64,000 nucleotides of DNA from Patiriisocius marinus (GCF_008974325.1 NZ_BKCG01000007.1:64001-128000); one strand, 5' to 3'; positions 45,118 through 54,652 are shown, counted from the first letter of the stretch. The notes: generated by a model from the sequence alone, not told the origin. Numbers and translations: made by a program.

Positions 45118-45336
45118 ATGAGCAATACTAAAAAAGCGCCCTTGTTAAAAAAGAACTTGAAAAACGAACAAAACATAGAGAATCAAGACTATCCTGGAGA
45201 ACCTAATGCTAAAACAGATCCAGATGTTAAAGGTTCAAAGAATACTAAAGACGTGCCTGAATCTAACGATCCAGCTGGATATGATAATAAAGGTAATGAC
45301 AAAGAATCTCCTTCTGGACAACGCGATAATAATTAA
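45118..45336 (+). CDS. Small hydrophilic protein 3
   Basis: 72 residues: starts MSNTKKAPLL, rich in Asn, Asp, Lys, Gly and Pro, with the segments GEPNAKTDPDVKGSKNTKDV and NDPAGYDNKGNDKES. It appears disordered and cytoplasmic, with no family I recognise. It is the last of three frames, followed by a hairpin at 45356-45388. It resembles low-complexity stress proteins seen near osmotic or oxidative response genes, but this is inference. Confidence 0.62.
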   Translation: MSNTKKAPLLKKNLKNEQNIENQDYPGEPNAKTDPDVKGSKNTKDVPESNDPAGYDNKGNDKESPSGQRDNN

Positions 45337-45355
45337 TGTTTTTAGAAATAAATAA

Positions 45356-45388
45356 TTAAAAACCTGTACTATATGTGCAGGTTTTTGT
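45356..45388 (+). terminator. Terminator of the small-protein operon
   Basis: AAAAACCTGTAC and TGTGCAGGTTTTT pair (one wobble) around a short loop, with T residues after. Because it sits across 45375, it argues against the longer frame of the next gene. Confidence 0.77.
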
Positions 45389-45428
45389 AATTAAAGGACA
45401 ACTTTTATATACAACTAATCAATACCAA

Positions 45429-47147
45429 ATGATACAGATAGCGATAATAGGATTTGGACCTAGAGGACTAGCTTGTTTAGAAAATATAATTTTAGAAGTT
45501 AGTAATCAATCTAAATCTAATGAATTACAACTTTATGTTTTTGAACCCTCTAAAAACCTAGGTACTGGTAAAGCTTGGAATATAGACCAACCTAAAACCA
45601 ACTATATTAACATTTCAGATCACGCCTTGCAAAATTTGAAAGGACGTGAAACTATACATTTTAATGATGTTGAAATCCCTTCATTTCCTTCATATACACA
45701 ATGGTGTCTAGAAAACAACAAAGTTGAAAAAACAGACGGTAATAAAGATTTTTATCCTCCACGTTCGCAAATGGGTAATTATCTTAATGAACGTTCAAAT
45801 AGTATATGTGCTATTTTAATCAAAAATGATATACTGACAGTTTATCGCGAAAAAGTGATTTCTATAATCAACAAGAACGATTTTCAAATTATTAATACAA
45901 TTGAACGAGCTGTCAAAGTACAAGAGTGTTTACTAACATTAGGTCATACCTCAACACGAGATAGCGAGGAGACAAAGCTATTTAAAGAGCATAGTACCAA
46001 TAATGATGTTCAATATATTCATAATCCATACGAAACTACATTTGTTCAAGATGATATGTCTAATACTGTTGTTGCGATAAAAGGTTTCGGGCTTTCAATG
46101 TTAGATATTACTAGACAACTAACTAATTATAAATTCGGAAATTTTAAAGAGAAGGAAAATTCTAATTACTTAGAATTTTGTGCTGAAAAGGGCTGCGTTT
46201 CTAAGATTGTGCCGTATAGTTTTGATGGTTTGCCTTGTGTGCCAAAACCATATGGAAGAATTGTAGACGATCTATTTAAACCATCTATACAGCAATTAAA
46301 CACATTTGAATTATTCCTTCGGAATGCATTGTCACAACCTGAAAATTGTGAAAATTTAGACTTTATTATCACTCCTTTTTCTGAAATAGTAACCGAGTTG
46401 TTTATTAAAATTTCAGACACCAATTGCTCTGAAGATGAAATTAATTACGTGGCTAAAAAGTGGTTGGGCGATATGAAAACAACACATAGACTCGTTTTAG
46501 ATACAAAGTTACCCACGGTTGATTATATGAGGAAAACTGTAGAAATGGCTAGGGGAACTATCAAACCATCATTAGATTTTACAATAGGGCAGGTGTGGCG
46601 TCATGTTCAACCCACTTTGTATAGGCTCTTTGCTTTTAGTGGAATTAGGGGTGAGCTTATGAAAGACGTTGTAGATTTAGATCAAAGCACAAAGCGATAT
46701 TCTTACGGACCGCCACTTGAAAGTATTTTACAACTTATAGCTTTAAGTGAGGCTTCGATTTTAGACTTAAATTACGTTTCGGATCCAAAAGTCACAACAG
46801 TCTCAAATGGTTGGAAAATTGAAAATGAATTTGAAAACAATAAAGAAGTTATAGCGGGTATGATGTGTAATTCGGTTATGGATAGTCCGATTTTGAAAGA
46901 ATTTGATAGCCCAATTTTTGATAGTTTAAAAAAACAGAATTTAATTACATCGGTAGTTAATGACTTAGGTGTGGCTACACGACCTGACGCAACAATGATA
47001 TCTCCACAAGATAATGATGAGGTTGTTTCCATTTCAGTTGTAGGTAGGAACGCTAAAGGAAGTGTTTTGGGTACTGATGCAATTTTAGAATGTTTTAGTC
47101 CTGAAACCCAGGATTGGGCAAAAGGAATTGTATCAAGACGGTTTTAA
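45429..47147 (+). CDS. FAD/NAD(P)-binding protein
   Basis: About 572 residues from ATG 45429, where the Rossmann motif IAIIGFGPRGLACLENI begins. It matches the FAD-NAD(P)-binding domain (PF13454-like) of large bacterial oxidoreductases. GKAWNIDQPKTNYINISD follows near residue 60. The substrate is unknown. Choosing 45429 avoids the overlap of the longer frame with the upstream hairpin. It sits between the small hydrophilic operon and a PAS histidine kinase. Confidence 0.82.
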   Translation: MIQIAIIGFGPRGLACLENIILEVSNQSKSNELQLYVFEPSKNLGTGKAWNIDQPKTNYINISDHALQNLKGRETIHFNDVEIPSFPSYTQWCLENNKVEKTDGNKDFYPPRSQMGNYLNERSNSICAILIKNDILTVYREKVISIINKNDFQIINTIERAVKVQECLLTLGHTSTRDSEETKLFKEHSTNNDVQYIHNPYETTFVQDDMSNTVVAIKGFGLSMLDITRQLTNYKFGNFKEKENSNYLEFCAEKGCVSKIVPYSFDGLPCVPKPYGRIVDDLFKPSIQQLNTFELFLRNALSQPENCENLDFIITPFSEIVTELFIKISDTNCSEDEINYVAKKWLGDMKTTHRLVLDTKLPTVDYMRKTVEMARGTIKPSLDFTIGQVWRHVQPTLYRLFAFSGIRGELMKDVVDLDQSTKRYSYGPPLESILQLIALSEASILDLNYVSDPKVTTVSNGWKIENEFENNKEVIAGMMCNSVMDSPILKEFDSPIFDSLKKQNLITSVVNDLGVATRPDATMISPQDNDEVVSISVVGRNAKGSVLGTDAILECFSPETQDWAKGIVSRRF

Positions 47148-47322
47148 TACTTCAGTATCTGTTGAATAAATTGTCAAATGGTTTGTTTATAGATAATTAT
47201 CACAAAAATACCCCAACTTTATGTTAAACAGGAATTAGAATTAGATTATATCTGTTGTATGGTCTATTTTTATCGCCATAATGAAAAAAGCCTACTTATC
47301 ATTTTAATTAAACCCCACTTTA

Positions 47323-49224
47323 ATGAAAAAAGTTAGCTCACAAATAATACAAAATAATGACATTGTCACTGATTCTCTAATACAAGAGAAGCTGTTGTCT
47401 TTGCTATCTATTGGTATCTGGAAGTATAATTTTAGTACTGAAGAGCTAATTATTGATGAATCATTACTTCAGATAATAGGATATAATTCATTATCTATGG
47501 AAATTAAGCACTTAGATACTATTCTAGACTTAGTACATCCACGTGAAAAATCGAATTTTGATTTCTTAAAACCTCCATTCACATCTAAGCTTCCTAAAAA
47601 TAAAACTTTCGAGTTTAGAATTCTACACGAAAATAAAGAGTGGGTTTGGATTGAAAATAAATGTGAAATAGTAAGTTATACTAGTAATAATAAACCCGAA
47701 TGGCTTGTGGGTTATGTTCAGGATATTTCAGAAAAGAAAAACAAAGAATTTCTATCTATTAAATATGAAGAACTTCTAAACAAAACTAATGAAGTTGCTT
47801 TAATAGGAACGTGGGAAGTTGACCTTATTGATAATACTATAAGCTGGAGTAATGTTACAAAAAAAATTCACGGTTTGGGGGATGATTATTCACCTGTATT
47901 AGAAACAGCTATTAACTTTTATAAAGAAGGCACACACCGAAATAAAATCAATGACTTGTTCAATAAATGTGTTACTGAAGGAGAGCCATTTGACGAGGAA
48001 TTGATGATTGTAACAAATGACAACATTGAAAAGTGGGTTCGATCTATTGGATTTCCTGTGATGGAAAAAGGTGTTTGTACAAGAGTTTATGGTGTGTTTC
48101 AAGATATCGACGAAAAAAATAAAGTTTTAAAACAACTTTCAAATACTGAGCAAAAATTTAGAAAAACATTCGACTTTGCTGGGCTAGGGATGGCATTAGT
48201 AGGTATGGATACTAAATGGTTGAGAGTAAATAAGAGTTTGTGTAATATGCTTGGTTACACAGAGGAAGAATTTCTTAAACTTAAATATCAAGACTTTACA
48301 CACCCAGAAGATTTAGTTGATGATGAGGTTTTATTAAAGGAGGCTCTTGAAGGAAATCTAGACGATTATAAAATTGAGAAAAGATATATCCATAAAAATG
48401 GTGAAATTATATGGACTAATTTAACGGTTTCAGTTGTTAAAGATGATGAAGGGAAACCAATACATTTTGTAACTCAAATTAATGATATTTCTACTATAAA
48501 AAAGGCAAATAAAAAGGTGACTAATTTACTTGAAATCACAAAAGACCAAAACAACCGTCTATTAAATTTTGCTCATATTGTTTCGCATAATCTAAGATCG
48601 CACTCAGGTAATTTACAGATGTTGTTAGACTTGATGGAAATTGATACGCCAGAACTCACTCAATTAGAAACTTTTCCTTTACTTAAGGATGCTGTTGGGC
48701 AATTAGATGAAACTGTGCAGAACCTAAACGAGGTTGCTGTTTTAAATACCAAAACTGAGCTAAATCTTGAAAATCTAGATTTAAGTAGCTATGTTACAAA
48801 AGCAATTTCTAATATCAACTCTGTTATATTAGATGATTCAGTTTCTATTATTAATAAAGTTGATGACAGTTTTATTGTGTCGGCAATTCCAGCATATGTT
48901 GATAGTATTATTTTGAACTTTTTAACTAATGCAATTAAGTATCAATCTGCACATAGATATCCTGTTGTAACCATTAACGCAAAGCGAAAAGATAAATTTA
49001 TAGTGCTAAGTGTAGAAGACAATGGTATGGGTATTGACCTAAATACTCACGGCGAAAAGCTTTTTGGGATGTATAAAACATTTCATAAACATAAAGATGC
49101 TAGAGGGTTGGGGTTGTTTATTACTAAAAACCAAATTGAAGCAATGGGCGGAAGGGTTGAAGTATTAAGTGAAGTTGAGAAAGGAACTACTTTTAACATA
49201 TATTTGCAAAATGAAAAAAATTGA
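47323..49224 (+). CDS. PAS-domain sensor histidine kinase
   Basis: 633 residues, no membrane helix, so cytoplasmic. Three PAS domains lie at about 25-135, 150-265 and 280-395. They are followed by a HisKA-like dimer helix with H422 in FAHIVSHNLRSHSGN and an ATPase domain with NFLTNAIKY, DNGMGI and ARGLGLFITKN. The partner response regulator overlaps its 3' end by 14 bases but carries a premature stop. The ligand sensed by the PAS domains cannot be told. Confidence 0.92.
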   Translation: MKKVSSQIIQNNDIVTDSLIQEKLLSLLSIGIWKYNFSTEELIIDESLLQIIGYNSLSMEIKHLDTILDLVHPREKSNFDFLKPPFTSKLPKNKTFEFRILHENKEWVWIENKCEIVSYTSNNKPEWLVGYVQDISEKKNKEFLSIKYEELLNKTNEVALIGTWEVDLIDNTISWSNVTKKIHGLGDDYSPVLETAINFYKEGTHRNKINDLFNKCVTEGEPFDEELMIVTNDNIEKWVRSIGFPVMEKGVCTRVYGVFQDIDEKNKVLKQLSNTEQKFRKTFDFAGLGMALVGMDTKWLRVNKSLCNMLGYTEEEFLKLKYQDFTHPEDLVDDEVLLKEALEGNLDDYKIEKRYIHKNGEIIWTNLTVSVVKDDEGKPIHFVTQINDISTIKKANKKVTNLLEITKDQNNRLLNFAHIVSHNLRSHSGNLQMLLDLMEIDTPELTQLETFPLLKDAVGQLDETVQNLNEVAVLNTKTELNLENLDLSSYVTKAISNINSVILDDSVSIINKVDDSFIVSAIPAYVDSIILNFLTNAIKYQSAHRYPVVTINAKRKDKFIVLSVEDNGMGIDLNTHGEKLFGMYKTFHKHKDARGLGLFITKNQIEAMGGRVEVLSEVEKGTTFNIYLQNEKN

Positions 49225-49621
49225 TATTGCTTGTATTGTAGATGATGATCCAATATTTGTTTATGGAGCTAAGCGAATGATGTAATTAGCTAACTTCTGC
49301 AACGGTTTCTTGATATTCAATAATGGAAAAGAAGCATTACGAAAATTAAAATCTATTATAGACTCCGGTGAGGATTTACCAGATTTGATATTATTAGATT
49401 TAAATATGCCTATTATGGATGGGTGGCAATTTCTAGATAATTTTACTCAAATTGAAGTCGATAAAAAAATTATAATTTACATAGTAAGTTCTTCCATTGA
49501 CCCTGTAGATATTGAGCGCTCTAAAAAATATGGTATGGTAAGTAACTTTGTGGTTAAGCCAATTTCAACAGATAAAGTAAAAGAGATTATGCAGGAGATT
49601 GCAGAAAATAACTTCCTGTAA
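49211..49621 (+). pseudogene. Response regulator broken by one in-frame TAA
   Basis: The frame reads MKKIDIACIVDDDPIFVYGAK, R, M, M, then TAA (49283-49285), then continues in the same frame with LANFCNGFLIFNN to the end (receiver site LLDLNMPIMDG, K in NFVVKPIS). I expect a Glu codon (GAA) at the stop in related proteins, so a single G-to-T change would explain it. There is no frameshift. A TTG start at 49310 could give the rest, but that product lacks the N-terminal acidic pocket DDD. It overlaps the kinase by 14 bases. Confidence 0.85.
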
Positions 49622-49651
49622 TAATTAAAAAATATTGAACCTTAATCCAAG

Positions 49652-49690
49652 CTAAAAAGTCCACATGTTTTAAACGTGTGGACTTTTTAG
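49652..49690 (+). terminator. Terminator after the kinase and regulator
   Basis: AAAAAGTCCACA (49654-49665) pairs with TGTGGACTTTTT (49677-49688). Confidence 0.87.
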
Positions 49691-49716
49691 TTAGTAGTAG
49701 TTATAGCTATAACTAT

Positions 49717-49740
49717 CTACGGAAATATTAAAGTTTCTAT
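49717..49740. repeat. Copy of the intergenic motif sharing an 18-mer with dnaE upstream
   Basis: The 18-mer CGGAAATATTAAAGTTTC (49720-49737) is identical to 37241-37258, 12.5 kb away. It lies 114 bases before the DUF2188 gene. Confidence 0.55.
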
Positions 49741-49853
49741 TTCTGTTATTAAATAATCCAATTCTACTTTAATTACTAATACTTATATTTATTGAAAATT
49801 ATTTAAACACAGTATTACAGTAATAATTCTCATTACTAATACAAAATATCAGA

Positions 49854-50138
49854 ATGCCTAAAACAACGACTAAACGATCCCTGAAAGACATTTTAAGAGA
49901 GCTTATAGAGCTTATTTTAGACAGTATGAATAAGCGTAAGCGTACTTGGCATCAACATGTTGTGCCGTATGAGGATGATTGGGCGGTACGCCGTGAAGGA
50001 AATAAACGAATCACCTCTAAGCATAGAAAGCAATCAACCGCTATAAATAAAGCCAAAACAATCGCTAGAAAACATAAAGCAGATGTTATTGTTCATAGAG
50101 CAGACGGAACAATAAGAGATCGAATAAATTATGATTAA
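49854..50138 (+). CDS. DUF2188 protein
   Basis: 94 residues. An N-terminal helical extension is followed by the DUF2188 domain (about 33-94): WHQHVVPYEDDWAVRREGNKRIT, KQSTAINKAKTIARKHKADVIVHRADGTIRDRINY. It is basic, with function unknown; the family is common in Bacteroidota, often near stress genes. It converges on the secreted-protein gene at 50188 with a motif copy in the gap. Confidence 0.87.
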   Translation: MPKTTTKRSLKDILRELIELILDSMNKRKRTWHQHVVPYEDDWAVRREGNKRITSKHRKQSTAINKAKTIARKHKADVIVHRADGTIRDRINYD

Positions 50139-50167
50139 TCTTGTTACAAATTACCTATTATTAAATT

Positions 50168-50186
50168 TTGAATATTTCGGTTTAAA
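50168..50186. repeat. Copy of the intergenic motif between convergent genes
   Basis: TTGAATATTTCGGTTTAAA fills most of the short gap between the DUF2188 gene and the converging secreted-protein gene. Confidence 0.4.
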
Positions 50187-50187
50187 C

Positions 50188-51444
50188 CTAAATGCCAATA
50201 ACAATATATTCAGTTCCTGTACTTTGAATTGTGTACCTTGTCGAGGCTGCAATAACTGTTAAAGGTATACCCGCAACATCATCTGTAATTGATAAAGGAG
50301 ATCCTATAGCATCTTGGATAGGCACTAATGTAGTGTTTGTTGTCATTCCAATTAACACAAATATTTTACCTGCATTAGCCGCGCTGGGAGCCGGTAGTCT
50401 AACACTTAATGTATTGTCTACAACTCTAATAGTGTGATTATCCATTGTTGCAATAAAATCTACTCCTGAAGTAGTTTCTGAATATGATGAAGAAGATGTT
50501 GCTGTTTTAACAACTCCAGTACTAGTTATTACAAGGGTTTTGTCTCCAGTTGAGGTAGATGCGTTAAGTCCTTCAACGCGTAAAGGGTCACTCGATAGAT
50601 CTTTTACGTGAAGTTTGTTTGTGGCATCAATACTTGGAATGTCTTGATCAACTTTTTTAAACAAACCAACATTTCCTTTGTCATTAATCATTATTCCAGA
50701 TTGAAAACCTGAATTAGGAGTATTAGCATTGTAGGTGTAAAAGTCCATTTTAGAAGATCTTGTAACATCGTTATTGTCAACTAACCTAGCAACTATTCCT
50801 CCCATTTCTCTAGTTCCTGCAAATCCTTGGGTAGCCATTCTGTATGTAAATTTAGGACCATATCCAGCAAGACCAGAGATGTCAATCATAGTAAATGTAT
50901 TCGCATTGGAATTTAAGTTAGTTCTAAGTACTCTTAAAGTTCCTTCATTTATGGTTGTAGAACCGTTTACAAATAGTTTATCTAAAGCATATACCTGCGT
51001 AGCAGTTGTAGGAGAATCTGTATTGATGTAAACAGCAGCATCGTCTGTAACAACAATGTTATTTGAGTTTGTATTAGGTCTATTAGCAAATGTATATGTG
51101 TTTGACGCATCGTAAGTCCATTCTGATGTGTCTGTATCAATTGCAGACCAAACAGAATCAGCTTCGTTCCAGAAATAAAATCCTTTAGCCATTATTACTG
51201 TAGGAGTGGGAGCCCCATCAGTTATATCAGCAATTAAAAAAACGAGTTGGCCATTTTCGGTTCCGTCTATAGCTAAATCGCTTACACGAGGTACTAAAAT
51301 ACCATCTTCTCCAGTTACGGCACCTTCGTCATTAACTCCTAATACATGCAAGCTAACTTTAGGGTCATTTGTATTGATACCAACTTGAGCAATCGCAGAT
51401 ATGGAAAATATTAAAAATAAATAAATAAAGATTTGGGACTTCAT
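50188..51444 (-). CDS. Secreted protein of unknown family
   Basis: 418 residues with a signal peptide (MKSQIFIYLFLIFSISAIAQ). The mature start QVGINTNDPKVSLHV is a common opening in Flavobacteriaceae secreted proteins, some related to tail-fibre-like beta-helical repeats. Asn/Thr-rich beta stretches follow, and no T9SS sorting domain is present. The function is unknown. It converges with the DUF2188 gene, and the SLC13 gene downstream is co-directional. Confidence 0.75.
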   Translation of the reverse strand: MKSQIFIYLFLIFSISAIAQVGINTNDPKVSLHVLGVNDEGAVTGEDGILVPRVSDLAIDGTENGQLVFLIADITDGAPTPTVIMAKGFYFWNEADSVWSAIDTDTSEWTYDASNTYTFANRPNTNSNNIVVTDDAAVYINTDSPTTATQVYALDKLFVNGSTTINEGTLRVLRTNLNSNANTFTMIDISGLAGYGPKFTYRMATQGFAGTREMGGIVARLVDNNDVTRSSKMDFYTYNANTPNSGFQSGIMINDKGNVGLFKKVDQDIPSIDATNKLHVKDLSSDPLRVEGLNASTSTGDKTLVITSTGVVKTATSSSSYSETTSGVDFIATMDNHTIRVVDNTLSVRLPAPSAANAGKIFVLIGMTTNTTLVPIQDAIGSPLSITDDVAGIPLTVIAASTRYTIQSTGTEYIVIGI

Positions 51445-51497
51445 ATGTCAATTTTTCACAAAGTTACTAAAACAACCATTTTTTAATCATAATAAAC

Positions 51498-53330
51498 TTA
51501 TAATAGATTAGTTAATAGTACAGTACCTGTAATCCACAATATGAATGAAAGCACCCCTCCAATTATCAAAAAATGCTTAAACTTATAGAGTCCTGTTCCA
51601 TAGATTAAAGTATTTGTTTGGTAACCAACAGGAGTGAAAAAACTAAAATTAGCTCCAAACATAACCGCAAGAATAAAAGGTTTTACGTCCAGGTTTAAAC
51701 CTGTAGCTAGAGCAATAGCAATAGGTGTCATAATAATTGCAGTAGCATTATTACTAACAAAACCAGAAAGCACCATAGTAAAACCAAATATTAATCCTAT
51801 AATTATTAAAGGTGTCTGTCCGTTTAATAGTTTAAGTAGGTATTCGCTTATCCAAGCATCAGTACCACTGTTACTCATAGCCATACCTAATGGAATCATC
51901 CCTGCAAGTAAAAAAATGATTTGCCAGTTTACTCTATGGTAAATATTCTCTAATGAAATAAGCTTAAATAATAGCATAGCAGCAACTCCTGTAATCGATG
52001 CAGCTAGTATTGATAAAACACCTGTAGCAGCTAATACAATAACTCCTATTAAGATTATAAGCGCTGTAACTTTACGATTATTAGGTATTGCTGGTGTGTA
52101 TTCATGTTGATTGAGTACTGCGATGTTTTGTAGCTCATACATTTTAGCAATTCGTTGTTCTTGTAATTCAACTAAAAGTCTATCGCCAGGTTTTAGATTA
52201 ATTTCATGAATGTTTTTTCGAATCATTCGTTCAGCAGTATTGCGAATGTTTTTACGTTTTTTTATAGCGATGGGATAAGCACCATTAAGCGACATTTTTC
52301 TAATTCTTTTCAGCGTTTTGCCTATTAGATTGGACCCAGGTAATATCAGTAATTCTACATAAGTCATATCACTTTTATTACTGTCTTCACCATCGCCAAA
52401 TTCTTCTTGTTGTGCTTCTCTTCGTTTCTCGTTAATGACAAGTTTATGTTTATTTACAATTTCAGAAATACTTTCTAGACTACTCATTAAAACTAGATTA
52501 TCACCTTCTTTTAGCTCAATATATTTTCCTGGCGCATTAATTACTTTTTTGTTTCTAATCAATTTTAAAGGCACAGCGCGTTCTTCATTTATAAAATCTA
52601 CTTCAGCGATAGTTTGTCCTATCAAATCTGATGCTTCATCACTTGCTTCGGAAATATTCGGGATTTTTAGAGTAAATACATAATTGTCAATCTCGTAGTT
52701 TTCTTGTAAATCTGAATTAGGATCTTTAGGTAAAAAGCGTGAGACTATAGTCATGTAAACAATACCAATAATTAGAAAAACACCACCATATAAGCTAAAT
52801 TCAAAAAAACCAAAAGCTTCTACGCCAGCATCTTTAGCAATTGAATTAACTAAAAGGTTTGTGCTTGTGCCCATTAATGTACAACTACCTCCTAATATAC
52901 CTGCGAACGAAATAGGCATCAGTAATTTAGCTGACGAAAAGTTATACCGTTCAGCTAATTGGGTAATTATTTTAATGAAAATGATTACAACAGCAGTTGT
53001 GCTAATAAATGATGAAATTACTGAAGACACGACCATAAAGGCTGGAGTGAGTAATATTAATGGTAACACTTTAAGTTTTTTTATGGCGTCAGTAAGCCAT
53101 TGAATAACACCGTTATCTTCGAGGCCTACAGCTAATATCATTAACGATAAAATAGTAATTACGGCAGGATTAGAAAAACCACTTATTGCTTCCTCTGGTG
53201 TAGTTAATTGGGTGAGGACTAAAGTGGCAATGATAAAAAATGAAATTTTATCAATAGGAAAATACTCCGTTACAAAAAGTAAAACGGTGATTCCTATAAT
53301 AGCGAATACCAAAATGATAGGTAGTGTCAT
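51498..53330 (-). CDS. SLC13-family permease with two RCK_C domains
   Basis: 610 residues. Two halves of membrane helices (about 1-200 and 400-610) flank two TrkA-C (RCK_C) domains (about 205-285 and 300-385). The helix GGSCTLMGTSTNLLVN and later NNATAIIMTPIAIALATG are the paired substrate-binding signatures of DASS/SLC13 carriers. It likely imports dicarboxylates, sulfate or similar anions with sodium. Alone; the HAD gene 100 bases upstream is co-directional. Confidence 0.92.
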   Translation of the reverse strand: MTLPIILVFAIIGITVLLFVTEYFPIDKISFFIIATLVLTQLTTPEEAISGFSNPAVITILSLMILAVGLEDNGVIQWLTDAIKKLKVLPLILLTPAFMVVSSVISSFISTTAVVIIFIKIITQLAERYNFSSAKLLMPISFAGILGGSCTLMGTSTNLLVNSIAKDAGVEAFGFFEFSLYGGVFLIIGIVYMTIVSRFLPKDPNSDLQENYEIDNYVFTLKIPNISEASDEASDLIGQTIAEVDFINEERAVPLKLIRNKKVINAPGKYIELKEGDNLVLMSSLESISEIVNKHKLVINEKRREAQQEEFGDGEDSNKSDMTYVELLILPGSNLIGKTLKRIRKMSLNGAYPIAIKKRKNIRNTAERMIRKNIHEINLKPGDRLLVELQEQRIAKMYELQNIAVLNQHEYTPAIPNNRKVTALIILIGVIVLAATGVLSILAASITGVAAMLLFKLISLENIYHRVNWQIIFLLAGMIPLGMAMSNSGTDAWISEYLLKLLNGQTPLIIIGLIFGFTMVLSGFVSNNATAIIMTPIAIALATGLNLDVKPFILAVMFGANFSFFTPVGYQTNTLIYGTGLYKFKHFLIIGGVLSFILWITGTVLLTNLL

Positions 53331-53430
53331 AGTTATGCTTAGTTAAAATAAAAATATTCTAACTTTCCATAACTCTTAGTTAAGAGGGTATTAAATTATT
53401 TGGTGCAGCTAAACTTCTAATTAATTGTAA

Positions 53431-54090
53431 TTAAGATAAATGGTGTTTAATTTTTTCATACCCAATCATATTAAAATGATTTACTACCATATTAGCATTT
53501 GAGTAATCTTGATCTGTAGAATGTTTACTGTCGTATCCTATTACGTAAATTCCTGCATCGTTAGCCGCTTTAATTCCGTTTGTGGAATCTTCAATTACAA
53601 CACAATGTTCGCGAGCGTGTCCAGCAGCTTCTGCAGCTTTAATGAAAATCTCTGGATGTGGTTTACTTTCTTTTAAATCAGCTCCACTAAGTTTTGCTAC
53701 AAAATATTGGTTGAGGTCAAAACGATCAAATATTCTATCGATATTAGGCATGGAAGCAGATGATGCTAAAACTAAAGTAATATTATTAGCATGATAATCT
53801 TTTATCAAGTCGAGAACACCGTCAAGCAACTGAAGCGAGCTATCGTTTTCAAATAGGTATTTGAAATGTTTTCGTTTACATGCCACAAGTGCCTCAGGAG
53901 CTTCTGGAATACTAAACATATCCACAAGTTTTTTACAAATATTTAAGGTAGACTGCCCTGTGAAACTAGTGTAAAGCGTTTCAGTTACTTCAATGTTCAT
54001 GTCGTCAAACATTAAAAAATAGGCTTTACGGTGGAGCGGTTCTGTATCTACAATAACCCCATCCATATCAAATAATACTGCTTTTAACAT
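53431..54090 (-). CDS. HAD hydrolase, beta-phosphoglucomutase-like
   Basis: 219-residue HAD protein. Motif I is DMDGVIVDTEPLH (about 8-20), motif II VLASSASM, motif III K in LKESKPHPEIF and motif IV EDSTNGIKAANDAG. The cap is of the C1 four-helix type, like phosphoglycolate or beta-phosphoglucomutase enzymes. The substrate is a small phosphate ester. A single gene, with a long inverted repeat and DUF1573 upstream. Confidence 0.9.
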   Translation of the reverse strand: MLKAVLFDMDGVIVDTEPLHRKAYFLMFDDMNIEVTETLYTSFTGQSTLNICKKLVDMFSIPEAPEALVACKRKHFKYLFENDSSLQLLDGVLDLIKDYHANNITLVLASSASMPNIDRIFDRFDLNQYFVAKLSGADLKESKPHPEIFIKAAEAAGHAREHCVVIEDSTNGIKAANDAGIYVIGYDSKHSTDQDYSNANMVVNHFNMIGYEKIKHHLS

Positions 54091-54141
54091 TCGTCAAAGA
54101 TAAAACTATTCATAAAAAAGGTTGCCGAGAGATTTTGTTTT

Positions 54142-54162
54142 TATTCGGAAATTTTAAGTAGG
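54142..54162. repeat. Copy of the intergenic motif
   Basis: TATTCGGAAATTTTAAGTAG (54142-54161) lies between the HAD gene and the inverted repeat at 54185. Confidence 0.4.
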
Positions 54163-54180
54163 AACACAAAAGCCTACATG

Positions 54181-54238
54181 TAAAAAGTTTCCTTATTTTC
54201 ATCAGTTTGTTGCGAGTACAATGAAAATAAGGAAACTT
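54181..54238 (-). terminator. Long perfect inverted repeat, terminator of the DUF1573 gene
   Basis: The 18-base arm AAGTTTCCTTATTTTCAT (54185-54202) is perfectly complementary to 54221-54238 across an 18-base loop, and on the minus strand it is followed by TTTTT. The stem is unusually long and AT-rich for a terminator. Confidence 0.7.
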
Positions 54239-54262
54239 GAATATTAGTAGTTCTTCAATATG

Positions 54263-54652
54263 TTATTCTTGAACAGAAGCTTTAAAGTTAAGTCGAAAAG
54301 GGTGCTGCTGCGCATTCGTTTTAACATAAATAGTTTCAGAATAATCCCCTGTTCTTTTAGGTGTAAAGTGCACTTTTAATTCTCCAGATTCGCCAGGTTT
54401 TACCTCCTTTGGCATTTCAGTAGCAAGACAAGCGCAACTTGAATTTTTATCAGTTAAAAGCAATGGCTCAGTCCCATCATTTAAAAATGAAATTTTTACA
54501 ATTTTAGTTTCGTTAATTTTATCTGTCGTTGTTGAAATTTCACGAGAATTAAGTGTAAAGCGTGGGCCTTCCTTAGTTGCATTAAATGTTTCTTGTGCAA
54601 AAGTTGATGCACTAACAAATGCAGCAAAAAGTAGTACGTAGATATTTTTCAT
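54263..54652 (-). CDS. DUF1573 periplasmic protein
   Basis: 129 residues with a signal peptide (MKNIYVLLFAAFVSASTFAQ). The DUF1573 domain has NDGTEPLLLTDKNSSCACLATEM with its characteristic Cys pair and PGESGELKVHFTPKRTGDYSETIYVKTNA, an Ig-like beta sandwich. The function is not known. It lies alone, and its terminator is the long inverted repeat at 54181-54238. Confidence 0.88.
   Translation of the reverse strand: MKNIYVLLFAAFVSASTFAQETFNATKEGPRFTLNSREISTTTDKINETKIVKISFLNDGTEPLLLTDKNSSCACLATEMPKEVKPGESGELKVHFTPKRTGDYSETIYVKTNAQQHPFRLNFKASVQE

Noticed and set aside
45375-45428. Upstream extension of the FAD/NAD(P) protein
   Set aside because: It starts within the small-protein operon terminator; the Rossmann motif begins at ATG 45429.
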